DNA from: Chara braunii
Lineage: Eukaryota; Streptophyta; Charophyceae; Charales; Characeae
Direction of reading: 5' to 3'
DNA: 38,801 bases
Assembly (NCBI GenBank): GCA_003427395.1
Contig: BFEA01000163.1
Location: 1,832,474 to 1,871,274, forward strand
Every line of letters starts with the position of its first letter. Positions within the stretch are counted from its first letter, which is position 1. A model generated the notes under the pieces. That model saw only the letters and a program-made list of their open reading frames with translations, did not search any database and had not been told where the DNA came from. Of the stretch, positions 1 to 9,230 are shown piece after piece. Position numbers and translations under genes: made by a program.

Positions 1-289
1 GAGGAGCTCAGCCTTGGGGTGACCCGGCCAAAGCATGCAACACACCTTTCTCCCACCTTCCTCCTGTTCGTTCTGTTTAAATTCCCTCAAGCTTATTTGA
101 ACTCTCATACATACTTGTTCACNTAACCTTTCNCAATGCATGTCNTGATNTACATAACAAAATAAAAANTAATAACCNNACATAGTATTATTCGGATACC
201 CAGAGGGTAANAAAATAGGGGAAGGGATCANATNCGTCAAACGAAATTATACCTGAAGTTCCCTGCCTCTAGAACCCCGCTTGGGCTCC

Positions 290-371
290 GGGAGAGCTTC
301 CGCAATCGGTGGGNCAAACCTTCCACAGAGGCCTTNGCGCGGTCCTANGGGTTGCANCCCCGCCTCTNGCC
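290..371 (+). other. tRNA-like core of F, A copy 1
   Basis: This corresponds to the clearer tRNA-like element at 7901-7979. A GAGCTTCCGCAATCGGTGGG segment occupies the D-arm place and a GGGTTGCA-N-CCCC segment the T-arm place. Several N calls prevent full folding. It is probably a tRNA-derived repeat segment rather than a functional tRNA. Confidence 0.3.
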
Positions 372-1493
372 TTCCTCTCAATACCAAAAGACTAGACTTA
401 GANTGAGAAAGGCAGAAAAAGTGATGTTTTGATTCTCAGATACAAGGAAGGTGCTCTCAAATTCACAGAAGAGGGCCTTGTAATCTTGAATCGCCCGAGG
501 GCCCCNCAATGNCACCCAAAAAGTGTGGTGAAACTGGTTATACTGTGGCCGAATCGCAAGTGGAAACCTCCTGACAGTCCCCCAATTTGCTGCAGTCNCC
601 CCCTAGAAGTGTCAGGTTACTCCTTCATCCTTACAATGCGGCTTCCCCANGTCAAATTGTCGCTATGCAGCCTAGAAGGTTGTGTTCAAATANAANACAC
701 CCCTTGCACTATACTCGAACTTGGNCAAAATGTAGTNAAGACTTAAAATGAAGTNTTGTGCGTAATAGTTGTGTTCAACTTTGGGTGCAATAGCTATGCA
801 CAACGTTGAAATTCAGCAGGGACACAACAATGCGGTATGATACGACGCTGTGCACAGCAGAAACAAAGTAATCTGTCGAAATACAACAGTAATAGAAGCT
901 GCAGTAACGACAGCAGCAGTAACGGCAACAACCATAACGGTAGCAGTGAACTGTGCAGCAACGTTGTTCAACAAGAAGGCAACCAAAACGTCAGTGTTAG
1001 CCGTCGCAGTTGTCACAGATAGCAGTGCCTACCGTCAAGTAAACAGCAGCGGGTTCTCCAATCTGACACTGTCGAAAACGAAAGCAGCAGTGAATTAGAT
1101 GAATAACAGCTGTAGCCCGTTATTGCCGAAGATAACAATGAAACCACCAAACGCAGTCCTAGCTTAGACCATCTACTCACCAACCAAGAACGAGCTTGTA
1201 TGTCTGTATCATATATGCTCGAAAACGGTCACTCTCGTAACTGGCGCGACCAAAACACACCTCGCCTGTCTGTTCTCATAGTCTTTCTTTCCTCCACCTT
1301 GTGACTCAACACTCAGACTGCAACTACTACACAGCCTAATAGCCTATGAATTGACAATGCATCTCGTTGACATCAGCAACAACAATCGAAATATATGAAG
1401 ACGTCGTACTTGTAAACCTCCACCTAGACCAGGTACGTTCCCTCACCTCATTATCCTTCCTTCTCTCCCCCTCATATGTGTGTCCGTACCCAC

Positions 1494-1985
1494 CTACCAC
1501 TGCAGCGGCGAGTGAAAGCCCATTTCCCGAACAATGAATGTGACCAAGTCGTGTCGGAGGGTACGATCGCAAAAACAGCCTTGGTAACGAACGCAATTGC
1601 GAGGAATAATATTACGGTAAATGAACACGAAGCCTAACATCCCGCCCAACTCTGTTGGGACTGCTGTAGCTACGAGTACGATGAATATTGCAACAACGAT
1701 GATCAGTATGAACACCACTAATACAATGATCCCCCACGATCTCACGCACTGCAAACAACAAGCGCCGTGAAGAGCACCACGAGAGAGAAAATCATGATCC
1801 GAGGCGCTATCACTGATGAGAAACGCAACGGCCAGTACTGCTACGAGGAGCACTATGGTAAGGGTTGCGTAGATGAACAACCCGATGGAAAACATGATGG
1901 TCGGCAGCATGATGTTGGCTGCGCAGCCAAATCGGCCCTGCTCCCTTAGTCGCCAAACGTACGATTTGAGATTGAGCCTTCCCAT
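1494..1985 (-). CDS. Hypothetical two-membrane-segment ORF in repeat A (copy 1)
   Basis: This is an open frame of 163 residues with two strongly hydrophobic stretches (about residues 26-57 and 84-108) separated by a Cys-containing loop (GACCLQC). It begins MGRLNLKSYVW and resembles no family I know. The frame stays open in copy 2 (21170-21661) despite about 37 base differences. I count about 24 residue changes among them, roughly what neutral drift gives, so there is no clear purifying selection. The hydrophobic segments are the antisense reading of AAC/GAT-rich low-complexity DNA, which could create them by chance. I list it because it is the longest frame kept open in both copies; it is more likely non-coding than coding. 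Confidence 0.2.
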   Translation of the reverse strand: MGRLNLKSYVWRLREQGRFGCAANIMLPTIMFSIGLFIYATLTIVLLVAVLAVAFLISDSASDHDFLSRGALHGACCLQCVRSWGIIVLVVFILIIVVAIFIVLVATAVPTELGGMLGFVFIYRNIIPRNCVRYQGCFCDRTLRHDLVTFIVREMGFHSPLQW

Positions 1986-2119
1986 AGAGCATGCGAAGGT
2001 GCGGACGCTGTAAAAATCGCCTACTGCTATGCTTCCTCCTGGTAGAACATGGGAAGATACATACTCAACGAATCATGAATCTTCCTCCAGAATGTGGGAA
2101 GGTGCAACGCCTAAGGTAG

Positions 2120-2123
<4 letters not shown>

Positions 2124-2161
<38 letters not shown>
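2124..2161. repeat. (CT)19 microsatellite
   Basis: An uninterrupted CT run of about 38 bases lies at the right edge of repeat A. The matching run in copy 2 (21806-21964) is about four times longer. The two A copies stop matching just beyond this run. Confidence 0.97.
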
Positions 2162-2166
<5 letters not shown>

Positions 2167-3491
2167 CCTCGCTTGCTCCCACCGTTGTCTGTCGCCCCTA
2201 CCATTTGCACGCACCTGGCCGATACCTAAGTCAGATTCATGCATGCCCAACTACATCTGCGGCGGAGAAAAGGAGAAGGATGTATAATAAAACAAGGCAA
2301 GATAAGCCAGGCAGGTAGTGTACGTGGCCATGAGAATCGGTTTCGTGAGTCATAGGTAGAGGGGGAAAAAACAGGCGAACAAGTGACGAGTTGTGGCAGA
2401 CTGTCTCATTGGAGTTTCACAGACTCAGCATGAGGCTAAACTGCCTCACTCGTCTAGTACGACTGACCGTAATAATGGCCAGATGGTTGGCGCCTCCGCA
2501 GATCACACCGGCCTGAGGAGGCAGATATCACCAACTTTTACCGATGTCCTCGTCTTCCCTCGATCCCCGCTTTCTTTCTTCGTCACTTCCCTCTCTTTTT
2601 CCTCTCTTCTCCTTTTTCCACCGCGTCTGGTCATCTGCTTCCTGTTTATCCCATCGTCACCATCACCCGGTTCGTCCGCACTTGTCATTCCGTTCATTAT
2701 GATCGGCCTACCCCTTCTTATTCTACCATCGACATCCTCTCCTCCCTTACTCCCTTTTGCTCTCGATCTTCTCTCATGCACAACGAGCTGCATATGAAAG
2801 TCATTCTGCACGTACCCGACATCAATTCGGGTCTGGTCCAAGATTCAGAGGTATGCATCTGACCACAATCGTGGCCAAAATGAGGAACAGAAACAATAAA
2901 CTAAAATAAATAAAATAATAAGGAAAAGGAAAACCGTGGTGGAGAGCTGCGTGATGAACCATAGGGGGAAAGGGGGAGGAGGACAACAAACGAATAGTTG
3001 TGATAACCTACTTCACAACAGTTACACCAACCCGTTCACACTGAACCTTCTCATCACCCGTTTACTTGCCAAGCAGGGGTGACAGGTGTGTGCTTCCTTT
3101 CCCGCTGCCTTGGTTTGTATTCTGCACACATTGAATCTGGTTGCTACCTCAGCAAGATGCGACCGAAACGAGAGTAACTTGCATCGATCGAGCACCACCA
3201 TGACAACTCGGTCTCTGCGCGTGTAACCCAATGGCCACGATGATAATGACAGTCGTGATTTTAGCAAGCACCATAGTGAGGTAAGTACTCCATCTCTTCT
3301 CCGACTCACCTTCCTCTCATAATATTATCTAGCTTACTCCCGATGATGCCTGCTCACCGTCACCTTCCTCCCTTCGCTCCTTACCCCCGCGCAATCCTTG
3401 ATTGTCCTAGTGCCCAAACTAGCGATGCATTGGCGAAATTAACCTTCCCATTCAACTCGCAATGAGAAAAAAACCCCGGTTAGCATGTTTC

Positions 3492-3521
3492 CTCGCCCGA
3501 ATCTGTTGAGAATCGAGCGAG
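3492..3521 (+). repeat. G-type hairpin in B copy 1
   Basis: The left arm CTCGCCCGAAT faces AATCGAGCGAG, about 11 pairs with two mismatches. It belongs to the same hairpin family as the array at 9236-9943. The next hairpin lies about 178 bases downstream. Confidence 0.7.
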
Positions 3522-3669
3522 ATACACATTCTTTACTCCCTCTCTTTTCTCTCCCTTGATATGTCCGTGCTCCTCCTTTCTTCTTTATCGCAGCTTCCTT
3601 CACTCAAATCGAAAATCTAACTACACCACTTGATTCGCCCTAGCCTAAAACCTTTAGATCCCATCTTTC

Positions 3670-3701
3670 CCTGTTCGTTTTCATCCAGAAACGAGTGAGG
3701 G
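3670..3701 (+). repeat. G-type hairpin in B copy 1 (second)
   Basis: The arms TTCGTTT and AAACGAG surround an 8-base loop. In copy 2 (33873-33905) the arms are CTCGTTT and AAACGAG and pair perfectly over 7 bases. Confidence 0.65.
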
Positions 3702-4114
3702 ACACATCCTCCACTCTTGACACCTTCCCTTTCTTCTTCGTCTTCCCTTCCGACTTTTTTCCTCTTCTCTTTTATTTTTCCCTTCCTCATCCTCCTGGCT
3801 GTAGCGCGGCAACAAGCAGATGGTCCGACAACAGTCTACCCCTAGGAAATGACAAATCTCTTGTTTCACTGTCGGACTACCCCTTTTAATAGCTTGGCCC
3901 ATTCAGGAAAAGCTGCCACCGTGCTGATAAAAAAAAGAAGAAGAGCGAGGAAATAAAATATATATAAAAAAAAAACAAATCCAGAGTTCAGTGGTTCCAT
4001 GATCACTAGTACTAGTATCTTCCTTAAGTGTATCTGACCGTAGTGGCAGCCTGGGTGTATCCCCATTGATCGGCCGACCTTAGGTAATTCCAAATTTTTA
4101 GAGGTTCACTCGTC

Positions 4115-4245
4115 TGCTTCCAACTGAGCTCGAATTCAGGCTTATACTTCAACAATTCAAGGGTGTATCCACTCAGCTACGTCCACAACTGTTGGTCCCA
4201 CATGCCTATCAGCAGTCTGCGGTTGTACCAACTGAGTTGGCCCCC
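4115..4245 (-). other. Two tandem tRNA-like units (SINE-like), B copy 1
   Basis: On the minus strand, GGGGCCAACTCAGTTGGTA (from about 4245) looks like the 5' part and A box of a tRNA. A second unit has TAGCTGAGTGG at 4179-4169, a good match to the pol III A-box consensus TRGYNNARNGG. A B-box-like GAATTCGAGCTC follows about 45 bases later, the spacing found in tRNAs. Anticodon and T stems are poor, so a functional tRNA is unlikely. The pair is conserved at 34315-34445. Confidence 0.45.
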
Positions 4246-5448
4246 TGGCACCTTTGCCAGCCTCGAAACCCACGCCTAGGCCGCATCCCAAACTGAGCCC
4301 AAGGGGTTAATAAGTAAACATTAAACAAAAATAAAATAAAATAAATCAGCAGAATGCGGCGGGGTTCCATGTGACCAACTAGCTTCCACTGCATGCCTCC
4401 CTTCTGTGCCCTGGGCCACTCCGCTCTGACACAGTTTACCGTCTTTCGGGCCTCAACGGGCATGCTCAGGGCATACTCACAATGCAGGTCCCTATGACCA
4501 TGCTCACACCGCAACCCCAAACCTGCAAAGGTATGCTGATTTGGGACGGACAAATTTGAGGTTTTGGGCATGGTTCAGGTCATACACTGCTGCACCTTTC
4601 CAGATGGGACAAAGCCCTGGTCGTCTGCAGCAACAACAAAATGGTACTTAATATGTGCAAAAGTTCTTGCCTGCTGAAGCATAATGCCAAAAATAAATAA
4701 ATGAACGTAGGGTATCTGCGGTCACCCCCAGATGTGACCGCAAATCCCCTTGCCCCACGGCTACGCAAGCAGTTGACAAATGGGCACACATAATGGTAGC
4801 CTTAGGATCTTTGACAAGTCTATGTGACCGGTCCCGCACCTTGTCACACCCTATAGGCATGCTCACTCTCCAACCTCTCACTCCAGATCGTGGGTGTACT
4901 TAGTTTCCACAACAATGGTTCCAAAACCAGCCCCGGCACCGGCCCTGGGACTGATTTGGACTAAGCCCCGTGACGGTGTCGAGCGCATCGGACCGGCACC
5001 GCACATGGCAGCGCGGGACCCTCTCGGTCGCGTCACGCAGGAGTTGGTCTAAATCCTCGTCGCAAATATATATAAGGCTTCCGCAAGCCGCTCCGGCCGA
5101 GTGCGCCAGCCATACCTCTCGCGAGCCCCTACGACAGGATAGGGCCTACGCGAGGCACGACTTACCTCCACCTTACGGGAGCTGTCACCTCCCTTCGGTG
5201 GGCATATCCCCGTCGAGCTCCCAGTCCACAATACGAAAGCTAATCAGTTGCAATCGCAGATGTGGACCAGCCGAGGGTGTTTCTCGTTCGCTGTAGCATA
5301 GGGGGTACGCGCGGTAATAAGCCTTTATCGGACCCGCACGCGAACCGACATCTGGGGGGGCTGAGGTCCCAAGCGCGACTCGACGTCGGTCGACTTGGAC
5401 GCCTCCCACACACCACGCGCACACCACTTTACGAACACAAAAATAAAA

Positions 5449-5465
5449 CACACACACACACACAC
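5449..5465. repeat. (CA)n microsatellite
   Basis: A short CA run lies inside the C element. The other C copies have degenerate CA-rich sequence at this place. Confidence 0.9.
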
Positions 5466-5555
5466 CGAACAACGCGACAACGCTCCTAGCCCCTCGGTAG
5501 TCATCCCATAACTTTCCCACGTGGAAATCGGATAGGCGTCGTGCGCGAGACTCAG

Positions 5556-5562
5556 TATAAAA
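5556..5562 (+). promoter_or_regulatory. TATA box of C element, copy 1
   Basis: TATAAAA is followed by CCGCGCGGACG. It is placed equivalently in copy 2 (16732-16738) and in the inverted copy (31751-31757). Conservation in all three copies at similar depth supports an LTR-type core promoter. Confidence 0.5.
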
Positions 5563-5819
5563 CCGCGCGGACGTAGGACTAACTCAATTCGACTCGCAAT
5601 GCAAGCGTACGCAAGCGGTCGCAATGATGACGTACTATGTAGTACCCATACTCATGCGGTCCTCGTTAATCTCGAGGGTCGCATTCGACACTCAAGTGTC
5701 GGCTGACACACGCTTTGAGGGTTAATCTCTCGACGCTGGACAACCGTCATGCGCGGTTGAATACCACACACCCCTTCCTCTCAAAATCTCGCCTGATAAC
5801 TAAGTCTGAGTCTACCGTT

Positions 5820-6500
5820 AAACCAACGTCCAAAGAAAGGTAGAATCATGACATGATATCCCCTATTCAGGATAGTTTGCCAAAGTCACCACCTATCAAA
5901 ATATAATCTAACTCCTTTAATCTAAGAAAATTTCGGCATCGCTTCCTGTAGGAAAAGTGTCTTTTCAGAATTTATACAAGTTTAAATATGAAAACTGAAA
6001 TAGTATCTAGCCTAAGGAAGTCAAATTTTGTCTAACTCCCTGAATTAGTAAAAATTAGGGCAGCACTCCCTTTAGAAAGGGAGACTGTCCAGATTCATAC
6101 TAACTCAGATTATGACTCAGAATAACTCGAGTTTCTGTCAAGACAAAATTTAACTAACTTCTTAGATTTGTAGAAATTTCGGCAGCACTCCCTTTACAAA
6201 AGTGTTAATCCAAGATTCATACAAAGCTAAGTTTAGATTTTGAGGACAACTTTGACTCCTCGAAGTCCAATTTTGTCTAACTTCCTGAATTAGCTAAAAT
6301 TTGGGCAGCACTCCCTTTATAAAATGAGACTTTCCAAATTTTTACCAAGTTATGTATACAGATCAGACGAGTTGAACTTTGAACAACCAAAATTTGACTA
6401 ACTCATTGGATTTGCAGAAATTTCGGCAGCGCTTCCCGTAGAGAAAGTAGCTTGCCAAAATTTATACAAAGCCAAGTATAACAAAAGATCCCAGAAAATG
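5820..6500 (+). repeat. D array, about 122-bp tandem repeat, 5 units
   Basis: The core GAAATTTCGGCAGC(A/G)CT(T/C)CC recurs with its GGCA(G/T) at 5935, 6059, 6181, 6304 and 6425, a spacing of 121-124. Units share TAACT...TGAATT upstream and an AATTTATACAA segment downstream. Related shorter units (about 83-bp spacing) occur at 17700-17960 and, reversed, at 30530-30770. From memory, similar AATTTCGGCAGC-type tandem blocks occur in untranslated parts of plant Ty3/gypsy elements; I could not verify this. Confidence 0.85.
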
Positions 6501-6665
6501 CGAAAATTGATCTAAGTAAAAAAAACTTAGCTAAAAAAATTCAGGAATTGAAACTAACTCATATAGCTCTAGCACGTGGCGAGCGACTAAAGCAACTACC
6601 TATCAGACTGAAACTCAGACCAAAGTAGTAACCTCACTCAGCCACATGCAGGCCAAACCACAAAG

Positions 6666-6674
6666 GTAAGTACT
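6666..6674 (+). promoter_or_regulatory. Splice-donor-like site between D and E
   Basis: AG|GTAAGTACTCTCACC is a full match to the eukaryotic 5' splice consensus. Similar GTAAGTACTC or GTAAGTAC sites occur in B (3281, 33482) and near 25919. No coding exon is recognisable upstream, so function is uncertain. Confidence 0.2.
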
Positions 6675-6739
6675 CTCACCATCCCAAGTCATTATTGGCA
6701 AACAATAGTTCATAGTCTTTCAGTGATTTAACCCTTTTA

Positions 6740-7620
6740 CCTTAACTTACATAAGGCATAAAGTTAGGCTACCCAAACTTATGGAATGTGCCTAACCCAA
6801 CCAAAGAGTATACACAAAACAGAGGACACAACTACTTTTTTCTTCCTTGGGCATATGACTAGATCATTCTAGTCGCCCTGAACTGTTTAAGATATCCAAG
6901 TTATATATAATTGTCTACACTTAGTTTCCTAAGGCTGCATATAACTGAACTAACTTAAGTTCAGCCTGCCCCAACTTACCATCAGTTTTATTCTTAGTTA
7001 TACTCTCTTCAAGTTATGATAGGCTGTAGTCAGACCACCTAAACTTATAGAACAGTCTGATTAGCTCTTTCTTAGATAGAATAGTAGTAAATTATAACCA
7101 AGTTATAACCATTGGGTTTCAGCACGTGCGAGGCTTTGAGCCAGACCCCCTGAACTTATAGAAGTATCTAACTCTCTGTCAATCTCTTTTCTCTCTAAAT
7201 CATCATGTACGTGACATTGGGCTAGATCACCTGAACTTACAGAACGATCTGCCCTCTGTCAGGTTCATTTTCTCAGAAATAAAAGCAGGAAGAGGCTAAG
7301 CCATCAAAACTTATAGAACAGCTTAGACCTCCTCGTTCAGAGCCAAATAAACAGAAGGAAACCCAAAATAAACAAGGCGACCAAGGCACCTGAACTTACA
7401 GAATGCGCTTGGTCCCTGAAAAGTCATCCACAGTAAGCCCTCTCAAGTCAGAGCAGTCATGCCACCTAAACTTATAGAGTGGCCCAACCCTTCATGAGCG
7501 ATCAGACCCCTTAAACTTATAGAAGAGTTTGACGCTCCATGCAAACAAAAATAAACAGAGCAGTGAGTCTCCCCAAACTTATGGGAACTTCCCAGCCTTA
7601 ATGACCCAGTCAAACCCTCA
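6740..7620 (+). repeat. E hairpin array, left copy (about 10 units)
   Basis: Units with the loop consensus CACCTGAACTTATAGAA recur about every 60-90 bases. Flanking arms differ between units but remain complementary: GTTAGGC (6763-6769) with GCCTAAC (6790-6796); AGTCAGAC with GTCTGATT near 7030-7060; GACCAAG (7379-7385) with CTTGGTC (7408-7414). Homologous arrays lie at 18300-18938 and, reversed, at 28930-30165. No coding potential is seen. Confidence 0.85.
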
Positions 7621-7639
7621 ATCAAAACAGTCCTCCATC

Positions 7640-8400
7640 CTGCCTTCCCCAGATGCAGTTCATTTTAACAATCTGATTTCATACAACCAATAAAGTTGAA
7701 ACTGAGATTGGACAAACATTCCTTTACTTAGTCTGATTCAGCGTCCTGAAAGTCAAACTAAAAATCAAGGTAGAGTTGCACACCATATATTCAGTCAGAT
7801 TTGCAATGGATGGTACAGATAGGGGTTATAGCTGGGTCTAGAGAAGGAAAACGAAACCATTACCTCTCAGTTCTCTGCCTCCAGAACTCCTCCTGAGTTT
7901 CGGCAGAGCTCACGCAATCGGTGGGCTAACTCCCCACAGAGTCTAGCTGCGGTCCTACGGGTTGCAATCCCGCCTGCCGCCTTCCCCTCAGATCCAGACT
8001 AGAAGGGCAGAAGTAATGGTTTCAGTCTCTCGAGATACAAGAGAGGGACAACTCAACTCTCAGGAGAGGGCCTTGATACCTTCACTCGCCTGAGGGCCCC
8101 GCAATGGCGGCCAATGCGCAGTAAGTCGGTTGAACCACGACCAGCTGAAGTCCAAACACAGAGTGGCTGCCCCCGACAGCCCTTCCTGCCTCTGACCAGC
8201 TAGCTACTACACAGCCTAGAAACACTTGGTTCAAAACAGAGCACATGCATAACACAGCCAAACGCGGCGGTTTCGCAGCAGTGGGAGGTCGAGCAACAAG
8301 CCGTGCAATTCCAACAGCATCATAGCGCACCATATCACAACATCATGTATGCAGCAGGGCTTAGCAGTCTCATGCAAACACCACGAACCTCAGCATCCCC
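7640..8400 (+). repeat. F block, left copy
   Basis: From about 7820 this matches the start of repeat A (1-530) and, reversed, 28430-28930. Shared segments include CTCTGCCTCCAGAAC, the tRNA-like core and GAGGGCCCCGCAATGG. It follows E directly, as in the other copies. The 7640-7820 stretch shows nothing recognisable. No coding gene is seen. Confidence 0.75.
7901..7979 (+). other. tRNA-like fold in F (best copy)
   Basis: The terminal arms CGGCAG and CTGCCG pair perfectly. AGCTC can pair with GGGCT in the D-arm position, and ACTC-CCCACA-GAGT forms a middle hairpin. CGGG-TTGCAAT-CCCG is a T arm with the usual 7-base loop and a B-box-like sequence. The canonical A box and the TTC of the T loop are missing, so this is probably a tRNA-derived repeat head rather than a working tRNA. 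Relatives lie at 290-371, 19908-19989 and 28562-28640. Confidence 0.4.
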
Positions 8401-9230
8401 AATACCGATGCTTCCAACCATCAAGCTTTATCACCTCGCTGTGAACTGAGACCTTCCACCAGCTTGGTACTTGGTACTCCGACAACCTCAGCAGGAAGCA
8501 CCGCCGAGGCTCGCACCAGCGGAGCAGCTACATGTACAAGCATGACCCAGAAGTGCACAGTGCCCGCACCGCAGGCCACCACACCTCTGAAACGTAGTAG
8601 TGGTAGTAGTGTACTTACTACACTGGCCAGATCCGACTCCTACTGTGGCTGTGCTTCATCCGTACATTCATCAGTCAACAACTAAAAGTCAGCTGCCAAC
8701 TCTATCTGTACGAGTCCCCATAAGGAAAATGACACGCATCACAATCCCACCTCCTCTGTTCCTCTGCCCGACTAGTCTGCAAGTATACTGAGCCGTGAAG
8801 ATGGCAACCGTGGTACTCAACCTTGGTGCTCACACAGCCTTACCTACAACGCATACTCCGGCCAGAGCGCCCAGTGCTAAGCTGCATGTGAGGTTATTCG
8901 TCGGTAGCACAGGGCTTCAAATTGGTATAGCACAATAACCAAATGACTTCAGTATAGCAACTTCCGAAATCAGCAGGGCATCGGGACTCTCCGGATTCGC
9001 CCCTCATTGCTGGTTCGTCCTCGAGGTAAGCCTCTCTCCCTCCCTTTGTCTCTCTCTCTAATAGGACTAGCCGAGTTGTAATGGACCTACCGTTTAAACA
9101 CAAGAAGACACATCGTCGTCTCCCCGGCCCGTACTTGCCGTCTCCATCGTCCTGTCGAGCACGCACCGGCCAACGGTAAGTCTCCAAGATAGCGGCTGGC
9201 TTCACGCCTGTTACGTCATCAGGATGGACA
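8400..9230. other. X segment, left (no gene recognised)
   Basis: The segment contains CAG/ACC-rich sequence (8470-8620), a short TAG-TGG repeat near 8600 and two splice-donor-like GTAAG sites (9026, 9176). It occupies the same place between F and G as 25930-28430 in the inverted half, but similarity is weak. I see no protein domain. Confidence 0.4.

Larger units (their letters stand above)
1..2161. repeat. Long direct repeat A, copy 1
   Basis: This block is repeated after the assembly gap at 19619-21965. The offset is 19618 up to about 1150 and 19676 further on, because copy 2 carries about 58 extra bases near 20775-20832. It starts with the F-type core (about 1-530, also at 7820-8350 and reversed at 28430-28930), continues with CAG/ACA-rich sequence (about 840-1100) and ends in a CT microsatellite. 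Positions 121-760 contain scattered single N calls. No protein family is recognisable; short open frames over 840-1100 are Ala/Thr/Val-rich by-products of triplet-like composition. Confidence 0.85.
2209..4976. repeat. Long direct repeat B, copy 1
   Basis: This closely matches 32319-35138 in the same orientation. Both copies begin at ACGCACCTGGC and end near CCCCGTGACGG. Copy 1 is followed by C in direct orientation; copy 2 is preceded by C in reverse orientation. Copy 2 has about 95 extra AT-rich bases near 32610-32700 flanked by CACACC. Copy 1 has about 39 extra bases near 4460-4500 between two CATGCTCA motifs. Inside are G-type hairpins (3492-3521, 3670-3701), a splice-donor-like site at 3281 and two tRNA-like units on the minus strand. 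Pyrimidine-rich open frames here (for example 2393-2797) carry no recognisable domain. Confidence 0.9.
4977..5768 (+). mobile_element. C element, LTR-like, copy 1
   Basis: Three copies start at exactly the same sequence, TGTCGAG(C/T)GCAT (4977, 16202, and 32318 on the minus strand), after unrelated flanks. Similarity to this copy stops near ...ACCACA. A TGT...ACA unit of about 740-790 bases with a TATAAAA box about 530-580 bases inside is what a retrotransposon LTR looks like. No primer-binding site, polypurine tract or gag/pol reading frame is visible next to it, so it could be a solo LTR or the remnant of a non-autonomous element. It also contains a CA microsatellite (5449-5465). Confidence 0.55.

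Noticed and set aside
1-2161. Recent segmental duplication inferred from near identity of the A starts
   Set aside because: The same N positions in both copies point to an assembly artefact over the first several hundred bases.
2503-2841. Charged minus-strand frame of 112 codons, also seen in the second B copy
   Set aside because: It is a reading of a pyrimidine-rich repeat; the two copies diverge in frame end and no domain is visible.
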